DNA of 56,583 nt from Stenotrophomonas cyclobalanopsidis (GTDB lineage Bacteria > Pseudomonadota > Gammaproteobacteria > Xanthomonadales > Xanthomonadaceae). The stretch lies in assembly GCF_008710035.1 (NCBI RefSeq), contig NZ_VYKI01000018.1:1-56583 (forward strand), in the 5' to 3' direction. Below the pieces are notes generated by a model, which saw nothing but the letters and a program-made list of their open reading frames with translations, did no database searches and was not told the origin of the DNA. Below are positions 25,588 to 37,892 of this stretch, one piece after another (within the stretch, counting starts at the first letter, position 1; each line of letters begins with the position of its first letter). The position numbers and the translations under genes are program-made.

Positions 25588-25629
25588 GGGGCCGGAGCCC
25601 TTTCGCGCGGAAAGGGATCCGACCCCGCC
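25588..25629. repeat. GGGGTCGGATCC hairpin, full copy
   Basis: The minus strand reads GGGGTCGGATCCCTTTCCGC then GCGAAAGGGCTCCGGCCCC: a long near-perfect hairpin, 5 nt past the stop codon of the effector gene. Similar copies lie at 43847-43889 and 52379-52425. It may act as a transcript end or stabiliser. Confidence 0.8.
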
Positions 25630-25633
25630 TGGA

Positions 25634-27643
25634 TCAATGACCCATCGCGCGCTGGGTCTGGCGTTCCTGTTCCTGGTGCTGCTGCTGGCGGTCCTGCTGC
25701 AGCACGCTCGGTGCACCCTGCACCGCGCCGCTGTTCAACGCCATGCTCTGTTCGCTGGCGGCCTTCACGTCCACCGCCGCGCGCATCGCGGCCGGGTCGT
25801 TCATCGCGCCCTGCACGGCGAACAGGCGCTCGCCGTTGGTGCTGGGCACCACCGAATCGATGCGCTGCAGGCCGGCTTCGTGCGACTGCCGGGTCAGCGA
25901 TGCGGCAGCTGCTTCCAGCGAATGGCGGTCCTTGAAGGTGCCGGCGGGCAGCTGCTCCAGGCTGTTCACCGCCTGGTTGTACATCGGGTTGCGCGGGTGG
26001 CGCTCGTCGTTCAGCAGCGGGCGTTCGCGTGCCTCCTGCATCGCGCCCTGGGTCTTCGGACCGATGATGCCGTCCACGGCCAGGCCGTTGTCCTTCTGGA
26101 ACTGGCGCACCGCCGCTTCGGTGTTGCGGCCGAACTTGCCGTCCTCGAACAGCGGCTTGCCATCGGCGCCGACATAGCCCAGGTGGCCGAGGTTTTCCTG
26201 CGCCTTGCGCACGCCTTCGCTGTGGTCGCCGTGGCGATGGATCTCGTTGCGTGCTGCCTGCGGTGCGGCCGCGGTGGCCTGCGCCGGCGCGTCCTTGTGC
26301 TGGCCCTGCTGCTGCGTCTGGGTGCGGGTCTCCAGCAGGTCACGCGCCTTGTGCAGCGGGTCGGAGGCGAACAGCTTCCAGTTCGGGTGGTTCTCCACCT
26401 GCTTCAGGTAGTCCTCCACCGGCATGGTGTGCACGCCCTGCTTGCCGGTGGACTGGCTGATCAGCAGCTTGTCGGTGTTGGGGTCGCGCACCACCATCAC
26501 GATGTGGTCGATGCCGTTCCAGTGCTCGTGCTTGGTCTTGGCCGTATCCAGGCCGATCACCATGCCTTCCTTCAGCGCACCCGGCTTGAGGATGTCGTCG
26601 CGCTGCAGCAGCACGCCCGAATCCTTGTACGCCTGCTGCACGATGCCGCCGGAGCCGGCGAAGCCCAGCTTGATACGGTCCGCATCACCGTAGACGGCGT
26701 GGCCGGCCTTCTGGTTGATCTCGTCCTGGGTCTTGTTGAGCATCGTGCCGACCCAGCCGGAGCAGTCCACGTAGCCCTGGTCGACGTTCTTGCCGGTGAT
26801 GCCGTTGCCACGGTAGTACTGGCTGGACGGAATGTTGATGGCGTACTTGACGTCGTCGTACTTCACGCCGGCCTCGTAGGCGGCGCTGAGGCTGATGCCC
26901 GGCTTGTCCTGGTTGGCGGCCACGGGTGCGGCCACGGTGGCGGCGGTCGGTGCCGGCACCGTCTGCGTCGGGCCGGCCGGTGCCGGCACCGGGGCGCTGC
27001 GTGCCGGCGCATCGGCGCTGATCGGCGCGATGTTCTTTTCCGGAATGCTGATGCCGTCGTACTTGCGGTCGTAGTACTGGGCGAAGGTGCTGGCCAGGTC
27101 CTTGTCGTTCATCGCGCTCATTTCCGCACGCGTGTGGCCGGTCAGCGCCTGGATGTCACTGCCGATCTGGCCCATGATCCGCGGCCGCATGTTGATCACA
27201 TCGCCGTGGCCATCACGCACCACGCCGAAGGTGCCGGTGGCGATGGCGGTCTGGATCGAGCCATAGCCGGCCGCACCCTGCTGGTGTGCCAGGTACAGGT
27301 CCAGGCCGGTCGGCGAGGCTTCGCCGGACAGGTACGGGTGGCCGGTGCGTTCATGGCGCTTCTGCATGTCGGCCAGGTTGCGCTGGAACATGTCCGCGGC
27401 CGCTTCGGTGTTGCGGGTCGGGTCGTACTCGTGGCCGGTCAGGCCGTACTGGCGCGCCGAGGATGGCAGGAACTGGAACAGGCCCTTGGCGTCGGTGCGG
27501 TTGTTGTGCGCGCGTTCGTCGAACTGCCCGCCGGTCTCGATGTGGGCGAAGCGCAGGAAATCCTCGCTGGAAATACCCTTGCGCTGGGCGACCTGTTCGA
27601 TGATGTCGAGAACTTCCTGTCTGCTGTAGTCACGCTGTGCCAT
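25634..27643 (-). CDS. Predicted type IV secreted antibacterial effector with two peptidoglycan-active domains
   Basis: This 669-residue multidomain protein has no signal peptide. Residues 1-190 resemble a lytic transglycosylase/lysozyme-like fold (Glu36 in HIETGGQF; KGLFQFLPSSARQYGL). A Pro/Ala linker (205-245) leads to an NlpC/P60- or CHAP-like segment (Cys294 in YVDCSGW, His380 in GIDHIVMVV, His405). Residues 474-537 form a peptidoglycan-binding domain (DGKFGRNTEAAVRQFQKDNG). The C-terminus (548-669: HPRNPMYNQAV, RLFAVQG, then a Gln-rich tail) matches XVIPCD, the VirD4-docking domain of Xanthomonadales X-T4SS toxins. The lipoprotein gene upstream is the likely immunity partner. No T4SS genes lie in the window. 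Confidence 0.85.
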   Translation of the reverse strand: MAQRDYSRQEVLDIIEQVAQRKGISSEDFLRFAHIETGGQFDERAHNNRTDAKGLFQFLPSSARQYGLTGHEYDPTRNTEAAADMFQRNLADMQKRHERTGHPYLSGEASPTGLDLYLAHQQGAAGYGSIQTAIATGTFGVVRDGHGDVINMRPRIMGQIGSDIQALTGHTRAEMSAMNDKDLASTFAQYYDRKYDGISIPEKNIAPISADAPARSAPVPAPAGPTQTVPAPTAATVAAPVAANQDKPGISLSAAYEAGVKYDDVKYAINIPSSQYYRGNGITGKNVDQGYVDCSGWVGTMLNKTQDEINQKAGHAVYGDADRIKLGFAGSGGIVQQAYKDSGVLLQRDDILKPGALKEGMVIGLDTAKTKHEHWNGIDHIVMVVRDPNTDKLLISQSTGKQGVHTMPVEDYLKQVENHPNWKLFASDPLHKARDLLETRTQTQQQGQHKDAPAQATAAAPQAARNEIHRHGDHSEGVRKAQENLGHLGYVGADGKPLFEDGKFGRNTEAAVRQFQKDNGLAVDGIIGPKTQGAMQEARERPLLNDERHPRNPMYNQAVNSLEQLPAGTFKDRHSLEAAAASLTRQSHEAGLQRIDSVVPSTNGERLFAVQGAMNDPAAMRAAVDVKAASEQSMALNSGAVQGAPSVLQQDRQQQHQEQERQTQRAMGH

Positions 27644-27747
27644 GACGTTTTCCTCTGGGGTTGATGGAGCGGCCTGGGCCGCGTTTCGCCAACCGGACTC
27701 ATCCTTGAGTCATCAACATGTCGGTCAACAGGTACTGCGATGTGTGC

Positions 27748-28689
27748 TTACGGTGCGACGTAGGCCTTGCGGGCGGCGTCGTAGCGGTACTGGCGTGCGT
27801 CGGCGGCACCCAGCGCACGGGTCTGGCCCGGGCCGGCGATGGTGGTGCCGGTCTCGCTCACGCGGATGGCCGGCAGGTCGCTGCCCGGCACGGCCTCGAA
27901 GGCCAGCGTGCCCTGGCTGCTGACGCAGGGCATCACCGCACCGTCGTCGCAGGCCGCCGAATTGTCCTCGCCGGTGATGACGGTGCCGGCGCTGGCCCAG
28001 ACCTGGCCATCGTCGGATTTCTCGTAGTCCGGGTTGAACAGCAGGATCTCGTAGCTTTCCACGCTGACGCCGCTGCTTAAGGCGCGGGTCGGCACGGCCA
28101 GCACCAGCTTGCCCGACGCCGTGCGGTGTTCCACCGGCGCGCGCTTGCTGTCCACGTCCGGCGCGCTGCCGTAGGCACCGATGGTGCCGATCCACGGTTC
28201 AGCGCCCTTGAACACCCACGGGCGGTCCGGCTTGTCGCCGGTCAGGGTGAAGGTGGCTTCGGAGAGAGTGACGCGGCTGTCCGGGCCAGCCTCGTCTTCG
28301 CCGGCCTTGCCGAACTTCTGCGGGGTGTTCCAGGCAAAGCCGGTGTAGTAGCGGGTGCCTGCCACTTCATAGGTGTGGCCGAACCAGAACGTGGCCACGC
28401 TGCCGTTGGCCACTTCGTAGGAAACGGCGCCATCGCCGTCCACCTGGTAGATGAAGTACAGCACGCTGCCGGCATCGGGCGGCGTGGCAACGGCCGCGGG
28501 GGTCGCGGCGGCGGTAGCGGAGCTCTGCATCGGGGCAACTTCCTGTCGTGGCGCGTCGGCGCCCTGCGGTGAAGCGGTCGAGGTAGAAGGGGTGCATGCG
28601 CTGGCCAGCAGCGAAACAGCAAGACCAGCAAATGCCAGGCGCAATCGCGTATGGGCCGGTGCCAGGCAGACGGTGGGGGAATGGATCAT
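27748..28689 (-). CDS. Lipoprotein, candidate immunity protein of the adjacent effector
   Basis: This 313-residue protein has a signal sequence and lipobox LLASAC, then a Thr/Ser/Ala linker and a long beta-rich domain (SVLYFIYQVDGDGAVSYEVA; VLAVPTRALSSGVSVESYEI). The family is not known to me. GGAGAGG immediately ahead of ATG 28689 sets the start; the ATG at 28701 overlaps that site. It is 104 nt upstream of the effector on the same strand. X-T4SS toxins are usually paired with a periplasmic lipoprotein inhibitor (X-Tfi), so immunity is inferred from position and lipidation. Confidence 0.75.
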   Translation of the reverse strand: MIHSPTVCLAPAHTRLRLAFAGLAVSLLASACTPSTSTASPQGADAPRQEVAPMQSSATAAATPAAVATPPDAGSVLYFIYQVDGDGAVSYEVANGSVATFWFGHTYEVAGTRYYTGFAWNTPQKFGKAGEDEAGPDSRVTLSEATFTLTGDKPDRPWVFKGAEPWIGTIGAYGSAPDVDSKRAPVEHRTASGKLVLAVPTRALSSGVSVESYEILLFNPDYEKSDDGQVWASAGTVITGEDNSAACDDGAVMPCVSSQGTLAFEAVPGSDLPAIRVSETGTTIAGPGQTRALGAADARQYRYDAARKAYVAP

Positions 28690-28888
28690 GCGCCTCTCCA
28701 TGGTGTGCGGGCGCTGGGCAAGACGGCCAACGCAGAAAACCGGCCGCCCACAGGGGCGGCGCGATGTAGTGATGAGCCGGTCGATTCCTTCGACCTCGCA
28801 TGGGAAAGCCCATCCCGGCCGATCATTGCACAGCTGCGACCGCGATCACAGGGGGAGGCGGGCGGGAAGGCGTGGGCAACTCCGTGAA

Positions 28889-28906
28889 ACTGAGAACCAG
28901 TTCTCA
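28889..28906 (-). terminator. CTGAGAAC/GTTCTCAG dyad at end of response-regulator gene
   Basis: A perfect 8-bp inverted repeat with a 2-nt centre overlaps the stop codon at 28904. Read on the minus strand it is followed by TTTCAC, a weak U-tract. It may serve as a terminator; an operator is also possible. In the wider gap 28690-28903 a GGTCGA/TCGACC hairpin (28779-28795) is the only other structure. Confidence 0.5.
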
Positions 28907-29542
28907 GATTTTCCCGTCACGCAGATAGTCGAACAGTTCGGCGTCGCCCTTCAGGCCCAGCTTGAGCATCGCATCGCCCTTCTGCCGGCTGATGGTACTG
29001 ACACTCTTGTGCAACTGCAGGGCGATTTCCTTGACCGTCATCCCGGTGCCTAGCAGGCGCAGCACTTCCACCTCGCGCGGTGACAGCGGCTTGCCATCCC
29101 CTTCACGCATGCGCCAGCCGCCCGCTTCCTCCACCCGCTCGCGCAGGCTGCGGCTGATGTAGGACTGGCCCCGATACACCGTCTGGATCGCCTGCGGCAG
29201 TTCCTCCATCGACGAACTCTTGTCGACCAGGCCGAGTACGCCGCAGTCCAGCACCATGCGCAGGATGGCCAGGTTGTTGGAGACGCTGAGCATCAGCACC
29301 GGCAGGTCGGGGTAGCGCCGGCGGATCATGCCGATCATCGCGAAGCCATCCGCCTGCGCGCTGCCGGGCATCGAGTAGTCGGTCACCAGCATGTCGCAGG
29401 GCTGGCTGGCCAGCATGGCCATCAGCGCCTGCACGCTCTCCGCTTCGCCGACGACCCGGCCGACGCCGCTGGCTTCGATCACGGCACGGGTGCCGATGCG
29501 TACTACGGGGTGGTCGTCTGCGATGATGATGCGCAAGGTCAT
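28904..29542 (-). CDS. LuxR/NarL-type response regulator, EvgA/BvgA-like
   Basis: This 212-residue regulator has a receiver domain with Asp9/Asp10 (IIADDHPVV) and phospho-acceptor Asp55 (MLVTDYSMPG). The C-terminal LuxR helix-turn-helix reads PLSPREVEVLRLLGTGMTVK then EIALQLHKSVSTISRQKG. It is transcribed divergently from a large hybrid kinase carrying an HPt domain, 75 nt away, the usual arrangement of EvgAS/BvgAS-like phosphorelays. It should therefore receive its phosphate from His1146 of that kinase. Confidence 0.9.
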   Translation of the reverse strand: MTLRIIIADDHPVVRIGTRAVIEASGVGRVVGEAESVQALMAMLASQPCDMLVTDYSMPGSAQADGFAMIGMIRRRYPDLPVLMLSVSNNLAILRMVLDCGVLGLVDKSSSMEELPQAIQTVYRGQSYISRSLRERVEEAGGWRMREGDGKPLSPREVEVLRLLGTGMTVKEIALQLHKSVSTISRQKGDAMLKLGLKGDAELFDYLRDGKI

Positions 29543-29617
29543 GCTCTAGTATGGCCTTTCGGGCAGTGCGGCCGCGAGCTGCGCGGTACCAGGCGGGTTT
29601 CTCGGAGAACGTCGCAG

Positions 29618-33226
<3,609 letters not shown>

Positions 33227-33234
33227 GTGGCCGG

Positions 33235-33636
33235 CTACTGCGACGCCTGCTCCTGCAGGTAGGCGATCACCAACGCGCGGCGTTCGGCGCTGGGGAAGGC
33301 GTTGTACATGCGCGTGCCGGGCACCACGTGGGTGGGCGACTGCAGGAAGGTGTCCAGGGCCTGCGCGCTCCACACGAAGCCGGCGCGGCGCATGCCGTCC
33401 GAATAGGCGTAGTCGGGCAGGCTGCCGGCGCGGCGGCCGATCACCCCGTGCAGGTTGGGGCCGAAGCGGTGGATGCCACCGGCCTTGGCCGTATGGCAGC
33501 CGGCGCAGATCTCGAAGGCCTGTTGCTGGGCCTGCAGGCGCGCCTGTGCGGGCGTCAGCGGTGCCGGCGGCGTGCGCTGGCAGGCGCTGGCCACCAGGAC
33601 GAACGTCAGCAGCAGGGGCAGGCGAAGGGCGCGCAT
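33235..33636 (-). CDS. Cytochrome c lipoprotein (class I)
   Basis: This 133-residue protein from ATG 33636 has lipobox VASAC and a haem-binding CAGCH motif. Downstream are GPNLHGVIGRRAGSLPDYAY and, near the C-terminus, HVVPGTRMYNAF, whose Met is the likely sixth haem ligand. These are class I cytochrome c550-type features. It should be a lipid-anchored periplasmic electron carrier. It is convergent with the hybrid kinase (8-nt gap) and precedes the ETF-QO gene's 3' end, with no obvious functional partner. Confidence 0.87.
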   Translation of the reverse strand: MRALRLPLLLTFVLVASACQRTPPAPLTPAQARLQAQQQAFEICAGCHTAKAGGIHRFGPNLHGVIGRRAGSLPDYAYSDGMRRAGFVWSAQALDTFLQSPTHVVPGTRMYNAFPSAERRALVIAYLQEQASQ

Positions 33637-33701
33637 GGGCGGGCAGGATAACGGTGTGCCCGCGGCAGCGGGCTGCGACATGCGGTCGCAGCCCGGCGCC
33701 A

Positions 33702-35378
33702 TCACATGCCCGAGTAGTTCGGGCCGCCGCCGCCCTGCGGGGTCACCCAGACGATGTTCTGGGTGGGGTCCTTGATGTCGCAGGTCTTGCAGTGCACGCA
33801 GTTCTGCGCGTTGATCTGCAGGCGCGCGCTGTCACCTTCGCCGACGAACTCGTAGACACCGGCCGGGCAGTAGCGCGCTTCCGGGCCGGCGTACTCGGCC
33901 AGGTTCACCTGCACCGGCACGCTGGCGTCCTTCAGCGTCAGGTGGCTGGGCTGGTTCTCGTCATGGTTGGTGCTGCTCAGGAACACCGAGCTGAGACGAT
34001 CGAAGGTCAGCACGCCGTCGGGCTTGGGGTAGGCGATGCGCGTGTGCTTGGCCGCCGGCTCCAGGCAGGCGTGGTCCGGGGTGCTGTGGCGCAGGGTCCA
34101 CGGCGGGTTGCGCACGCCGAGCTTGGGCAGCAGCCACTGCTCGATGCCGGTCATCAGCGTGGCCACGGTCTGGCCCTTCTTGAACCACTGCTTGAAGTTC
34201 TTGGCCTGCTGCAGCTCGGTGAACAGCCAGCTGGCTTCGAAGGCCTTCGGGTAGGCATCCAGTTCATCGTGCTGGCGGTCGGCGGCCAGGGCATCGAAGG
34301 CCGCATCGGCGCACAGCATGCCGGTCTTGATCGCGGCGTGGCTGCCCTTGATGCGGCTGACGTTGAGGTAGCCGGCCTCGCAGCCGACCAGCGCGCCACC
34401 GGGGAACACGGTCTTCGGCAGCGACATCAGGCCACCAGCGGTGATGGCGCGGGCGCCGTAACCGATGCGGGTGCCGCCTTCCAGGTGCTTGCGGATGGAC
34501 GGGTGGGTCTTGAAGCGCTGGAATTCCTCGAACGGGCTCAGCCACGGGTTCTTGTAGTCCAGGCCGACCACGTAGCCGATGGCGACCTTGCCGGCGTCGG
34601 CGTGGTACAGGAACGCGCCGCCGTAGGTGTCGTTGTCCAGCGGCCAGCCGGCCGCGTGCACCACCAGGCCCGGCTCGTGCCTGGCCGGGTCGATCTGCCA
34701 CAGCTCCTTGATGCCGATGCCGTAGGCCTGCGGGTCCTTGCCTTCATCAAGCCTGTAGCGGGCGATCAGCTGGCGGCCGAGGTGGCCGCGCGCGCCTTCG
34801 CCGAAGATCGTGTACTTCGCATGCAGGGCCATGCCGCGCTCGAAGGCCGGGCCGATGCTGCCGTCCTTCTCGATGCCCATGTCGCCGGTGGCCACGCCGA
34901 CCACTTCACCGTTGTCGCCGTACAGCACCTCGGCGGCGGCGAAGCCGGGGAAGATCGCCACTTCCAGCGCTTCGGCCTGCTGCGCCAGCCAGCGGGTCAC
35001 TTCACCCAGGCTGATGATGTAGTTGCCGTCGTTGTGGAAGCACTCCGGCAGCAGTGCATGCGGCGTGCTGCGCGCGCCGGTCTCGCTGAGGAACAGGAAT
35101 TCGTCGCGGGTGACCTTCTGCTTCAGCGGCGCACCGCGCTCGGCCCAGTCGGGGAACAGCTCGGTCAGCGCGCGCGGGTCCATCACCGCACCGGACAGCA
35201 CGTGCGCGCCCGGCTCGGAGCCCTTTTCCAGCACGCACACCGACAGCTCGCGGCCGGCTTCCACCGCGCGCTGGCGCAGGCGGATCGCGGTGGCCAGGCC
35301 GGCCGGGCCGGCACCGACGATCACCACGTCGAATTCCATTACTTCACGCGGGGGCAGGGCGTTGGCTTCAGCGCTCAT
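33702..35378 (-). CDS. Electron-transfer flavoprotein-ubiquinone oxidoreductase
   Basis: This 558-residue enzyme passes electrons from reduced ETF to ubiquinone at the inner membrane. An FAD Rossmann motif opens the protein (DVVIVGAGPAGLATAIRLRQ). The C-terminal 4Fe-4S region shows RYCPAGVYEF and NCVHCKTCDIKDPTQN. ATG 35378 (MSAEAN) is chosen because AGAG lies about 9 nt ahead; ATG 35387 is an alternative. It is divergent from glutaryl-CoA dehydrogenase, one of the enzymes that feed ETF, so a shared control region is likely in 35379-35601. Confidence 0.93.
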   Translation of the reverse strand: MSAEANALPPREVMEFDVVIVGAGPAGLATAIRLRQRAVEAGRELSVCVLEKGSEPGAHVLSGAVMDPRALTELFPDWAERGAPLKQKVTRDEFLFLSETGARSTPHALLPECFHNDGNYIISLGEVTRWLAQQAEALEVAIFPGFAAAEVLYGDNGEVVGVATGDMGIEKDGSIGPAFERGMALHAKYTIFGEGARGHLGRQLIARYRLDEGKDPQAYGIGIKELWQIDPARHEPGLVVHAAGWPLDNDTYGGAFLYHADAGKVAIGYVVGLDYKNPWLSPFEEFQRFKTHPSIRKHLEGGTRIGYGARAITAGGLMSLPKTVFPGGALVGCEAGYLNVSRIKGSHAAIKTGMLCADAAFDALAADRQHDELDAYPKAFEASWLFTELQQAKNFKQWFKKGQTVATLMTGIEQWLLPKLGVRNPPWTLRHSTPDHACLEPAAKHTRIAYPKPDGVLTFDRLSSVFLSSTNHDENQPSHLTLKDASVPVQVNLAEYAGPEARYCPAGVYEFVGEGDSARLQINAQNCVHCKTCDIKDPTQNIVWVTPQGGGGPNYSGM

Positions 35379-35601
35379 CGATTGCATGACTCTTGGGTAG
35401 GGCCGGCATCGGGGCCACCGGCGGTGCCTGGGAATCGCGCGTGCGGCCACGGGCGAAACGGTTGTTTGAATGTGTCAGGGTACCGGGACGCGCGTGATCG
35501 AGCTAGATAGACGCCGTTCACCGCACGATTGCTGCAGCGCAGCGTAATGTCCCGGCCCCGGATGACCGACAATGGCCCGGTCCTGACTGCGCGTGAGTGC
35601 C

Positions 35602-36765
35602 ATGGCTTTGCATCCGTACGATCTGTTCGATGTCCGTTCCCTGCTCAGCGAGGAAGAGCGCGCGGTGCAGGACAGTGTGGCCCGCTTCACCAACGAGCGC
35701 GTGCTGCCGATCATCGGCGATGCCTTCGACCAGGCCCGCTTCCCCGAAGAACTGGTACCGGAGGTGGCGGCACTGGGCCTGCTCGGCGCGACCCTGCCGG
35801 CCGAATACGGCGGCGGCGACCTCGGTGCGGTCAGCTACGGCCTGATCTGCCAGGAGCTGGAGCGCGGCGATTCTGGCCTGCGCAGCTTCGTGTCGGTGCA
35901 GAGTTCGCTGTGCATGTACCCCATCTACGCCTACGGCAGCGAGGAGCAGCGCCGCCAGTGGCTGCCGGCGATGGCGCGCGGCGAACTGATCGGCTGCTTC
36001 GGCCTGACCGAGGCGCACGGCGGCTCGGACCCGGCCAGCATGAAGACCCGCGCGGTGCGCGACGGCAGCGACTGGCGCATCACCGGCAGCAAGATGTGGA
36101 TCACCAGCGGCCCGGTGGCCGACCTGGCCATCGTCTGGGCGCAGACCGAGGACGGCATCCAGGGCTTCGTGCTGGAAAAGGGCATGGCCGGTTTCACCAC
36201 GCAGGAGATCAAGCACAAGATGAGCCTGCGCGCCTCCCTGACCGGTGCGCTGTACTTCGATGACGTGCGCGTGCCCGACAGCCACCGCCTGCCGAACGTG
36301 AAGGGCCTGAAGGGCCCGCTGGGCTGCCTGACCCAGGCCCGCTTCGGCATCAGCTGGGGCCCGATCGGTTCGGCCATCGCCTGCCTCGATGAAGCATTGG
36401 GCTACGCCAAGGAACGCGTGCTGTTCGGCCGCCCGCTGGCCGCCACCCAGAGCGCGCAGATCAAGCTGGCCGAGATGGCCCGCCGCATCACCACCGCGCA
36501 GCTGCTGGCCCTGCAGCTGGGGCGGCTGAAGGAAGCCGGCCAGCTGCAGCCGCAGCAGGTCAGCCTGGCCAAGTGGAACAACTGCCGCATGGCCATTGAT
36601 ATCGCCCGCGAATGCCGCGACCTGCTCGGCGGCGCCGGCATCACCACCGAGCACGTGGCGATCCGGCATGCGCTGAACCTGGAATCGGTGATCACCTATG
36701 AAGGCACCGAGACCGTGCACCAGCTGGTGATCGGCCGGGAGCTGACCGGGATCAGCGCGTTCTGA
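35602..36765 (+). CDS. gcdH: Glutaryl-CoA dehydrogenase
   Basis: This 387-residue acyl-CoA dehydrogenase matches the glutaryl-CoA branch: N-terminal DLFDVRSLLSEEER, FAD/substrate segment GCFGLTEAHGGSDPASMKTR, and catalytic Glu in ITYEGTETVHQLVIGRELTG. It oxidatively decarboxylates glutaryl-CoA to crotonyl-CoA in lysine/tryptophan breakdown and donates electrons to ETF. ETF-QO is encoded divergently, which fits. ATG 35602 is used; the RBS (GTGAG) is weak. Confidence 0.92.
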   Translation: MALHPYDLFDVRSLLSEEERAVQDSVARFTNERVLPIIGDAFDQARFPEELVPEVAALGLLGATLPAEYGGGDLGAVSYGLICQELERGDSGLRSFVSVQSSLCMYPIYAYGSEEQRRQWLPAMARGELIGCFGLTEAHGGSDPASMKTRAVRDGSDWRITGSKMWITSGPVADLAIVWAQTEDGIQGFVLEKGMAGFTTQEIKHKMSLRASLTGALYFDDVRVPDSHRLPNVKGLKGPLGCLTQARFGISWGPIGSAIACLDEALGYAKERVLFGRPLAATQSAQIKLAEMARRITTAQLLALQLGRLKEAGQLQPQQVSLAKWNNCRMAIDIARECRDLLGGAGITTEHVAIRHALNLESVITYEGTETVHQLVIGRELTGISAF

Positions 36766-36796
36766 CGCTATCTGGTTTCCGGACGCGATACGGGGG

Positions 36797-36857
36797 AGCC
36801 GAGCGCGGGCTCGGCTCTACAGGAGCGTACGTGTAGAGCCGAGCCCATGCTCGGCTG
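36797..36857. repeat. Inverted and direct GTAG palindromes
   Basis: An inverted GAGCCGAGCGCGGGCTCGGC with CTCTAC end (36797-36820) is followed by a direct GTAGAGCCGAGCCCATGCTC copy (36833-36857). They lie between the convergent gcdH and trmL genes and end next to the trmL 3' end. Confidence 0.85.
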
Positions 36858-36864
36858 CTTTCTT

Positions 36865-37344
36865 TCACGCGCCGCCGGCAAACCCGTGCTGGCGCCAGGC
36901 CTCGTACATCACCACGGCCACGGTGTTGGACAGATTGAGGCTGCGGTTGTCCGGGCGCATGGGCAGGCGCAGGCGGCGGCCTTCGGGCAGGGCATCGAGC
37001 AGGTCCTGCGGCAGGCCGCGGCTTTCCGGCCCGAACAGGAAGGCATCGCCTTCTTCGAACGCCACGTTGTCATAGCGCACGCTGGCCCGGGTACTCAGGG
37101 CGAACAGCCGCCTCGGTGCGATGCGCGCCAGCGCGGTATCCAGGTCAGGGTGCACCTGCAGGCGCGAATACTCGTGGTAGTCCAGCCCGGCGCGCTTGAG
37201 CTGCTTGTCTTCCAGTGCGAACCCGAGCGGTTCGACCAGGTGCAGCTGCGCGCCGGTGTTGGCGCAGAGCCGGATCACATTGCCCGTGTTGGGCGGGATT
37301 TCCGGCTGGAACAGGATCACGTGGAACAGGGGCGCGGCATTCAT
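36865..37344 (-). CDS. trmL: tRNA (cytidine/uridine-34 2'-O)-methyltransferase TrmL
   Basis: This 159-residue SPOUT methyltransferase modifies the wobble ribose in tRNA-Leu isoacceptors. TrmL motifs are clear: FQPEIPPNTGNVIRLCANTG at the start, FLFGPESRGLP in the middle, and the knot segment MRPDNRSLNLSNTVAVVMYE near the end. TACACT ends exactly 6 nt ahead of the ATG, with no ribosome-binding site, so the mRNA is probably leaderless. Confidence 0.95.
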   Translation of the reverse strand: MNAAPLFHVILFQPEIPPNTGNVIRLCANTGAQLHLVEPLGFALEDKQLKRAGLDYHEYSRLQVHPDLDTALARIAPRRLFALSTRASVRYDNVAFEEGDAFLFGPESRGLPQDLLDALPEGRRLRLPMRPDNRSLNLSNTVAVVMYEAWRQHGFAGGA

Positions 37345-37356
37345 CGCTGCAGTGTA
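37345..37356 (-). promoter_or_regulatory. -10 box of trmL, leaderless arrangement
   Basis: On the minus strand TACACT (37351-37356) is followed by six nt (GCAGCG) and then ATG. With the usual 6-7 nt from the -10 box to the +1, transcription would start at the ATG itself. Confidence 0.5.
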
Positions 37357-37415
37357 CCTGCGACCGGTGCCGCCATTACGGGCGCACGCCCTGCGCGGGG
37401 CAGGGCGGACGCCAC

Positions 37416-37892
37416 TTACGGGCGCAGCAGGACCTGGGCGGTTTCGGTGGCCAGGGCCTGCAGATCGGCAGAACTCGGGCGTACCTGCAGGGCCGGCAGG
37501 TTGGTGATGACTTGGTTGGCGACGCTGGTGGCGGCGGCAGCCAGGGTGGCGGCGTAGCGCTGGGCTTCCAGCTCGGCGGCCAGGGCCACGCGCTGTTCCA
37601 GGCTCGGGCGCACTTCAACGGCGGCCAGGGTGGTGATCGGCAGGGCGGCAGCGACCGGGGCGGCGATGAAGCCGTCGCGCTCGGCCAGTTGGTCGGCGCT
37701 GGGGCGCACTTCCACGGTGGCGAGGGTGACGATGCCGCTGGCCTGTTCCCAGGCCTGCTGGGCCAGCTGGTCGGCGGCCGGGCGGACCTGCACGGTGGAC
37801 AGGGTCTTGATGGATTCGGAGGCCTGCACCGACGAAACAACCGCGGTGCCGGCAATCAGGGCGATGGCGATGGCAATGGTCTTGGCGTTCAT
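37416..37892 (-). CDS. Secreted protein with four VRPS repeats
   Basis: This 158-residue protein has a signal peptide (MNAKTIAIAIALIAGTAVVS, cleavage near VQA-S). Four imperfect repeats fill the mature part: TLSTVQVRPAADQLA (30-44), TLATVEVRPSADQLA (56-70), TLAAVEVRPSLEQRV (88-102) and NLPALQVRPSSADLQ (131-145), separated by Ala-rich helical linkers. I know no family with this repeat. The even spacing suggests a repeated strand-helix unit or a binding array. It stands alone. Confidence 0.75.
   Translation of the reverse strand: MNAKTIAIAIALIAGTAVVSSVQASESIKTLSTVQVRPAADQLAQQAWEQASGIVTLATVEVRPSADQLAERDGFIAAPVAAALPITTLAAVEVRPSLEQRVALAAELEAQRYAATLAAAATSVANQVITNLPALQVRPSSADLQALATETAQVLLRP

Noticed and set aside
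37376..37426. Duplicated TTACGGGCGCA at the 3' end of the VRPS-repeat gene
   Set aside because: Only 11 bp are shared, and one copy simply encodes the last codons and stop; no sign of a mobile element or duplication of longer extent.
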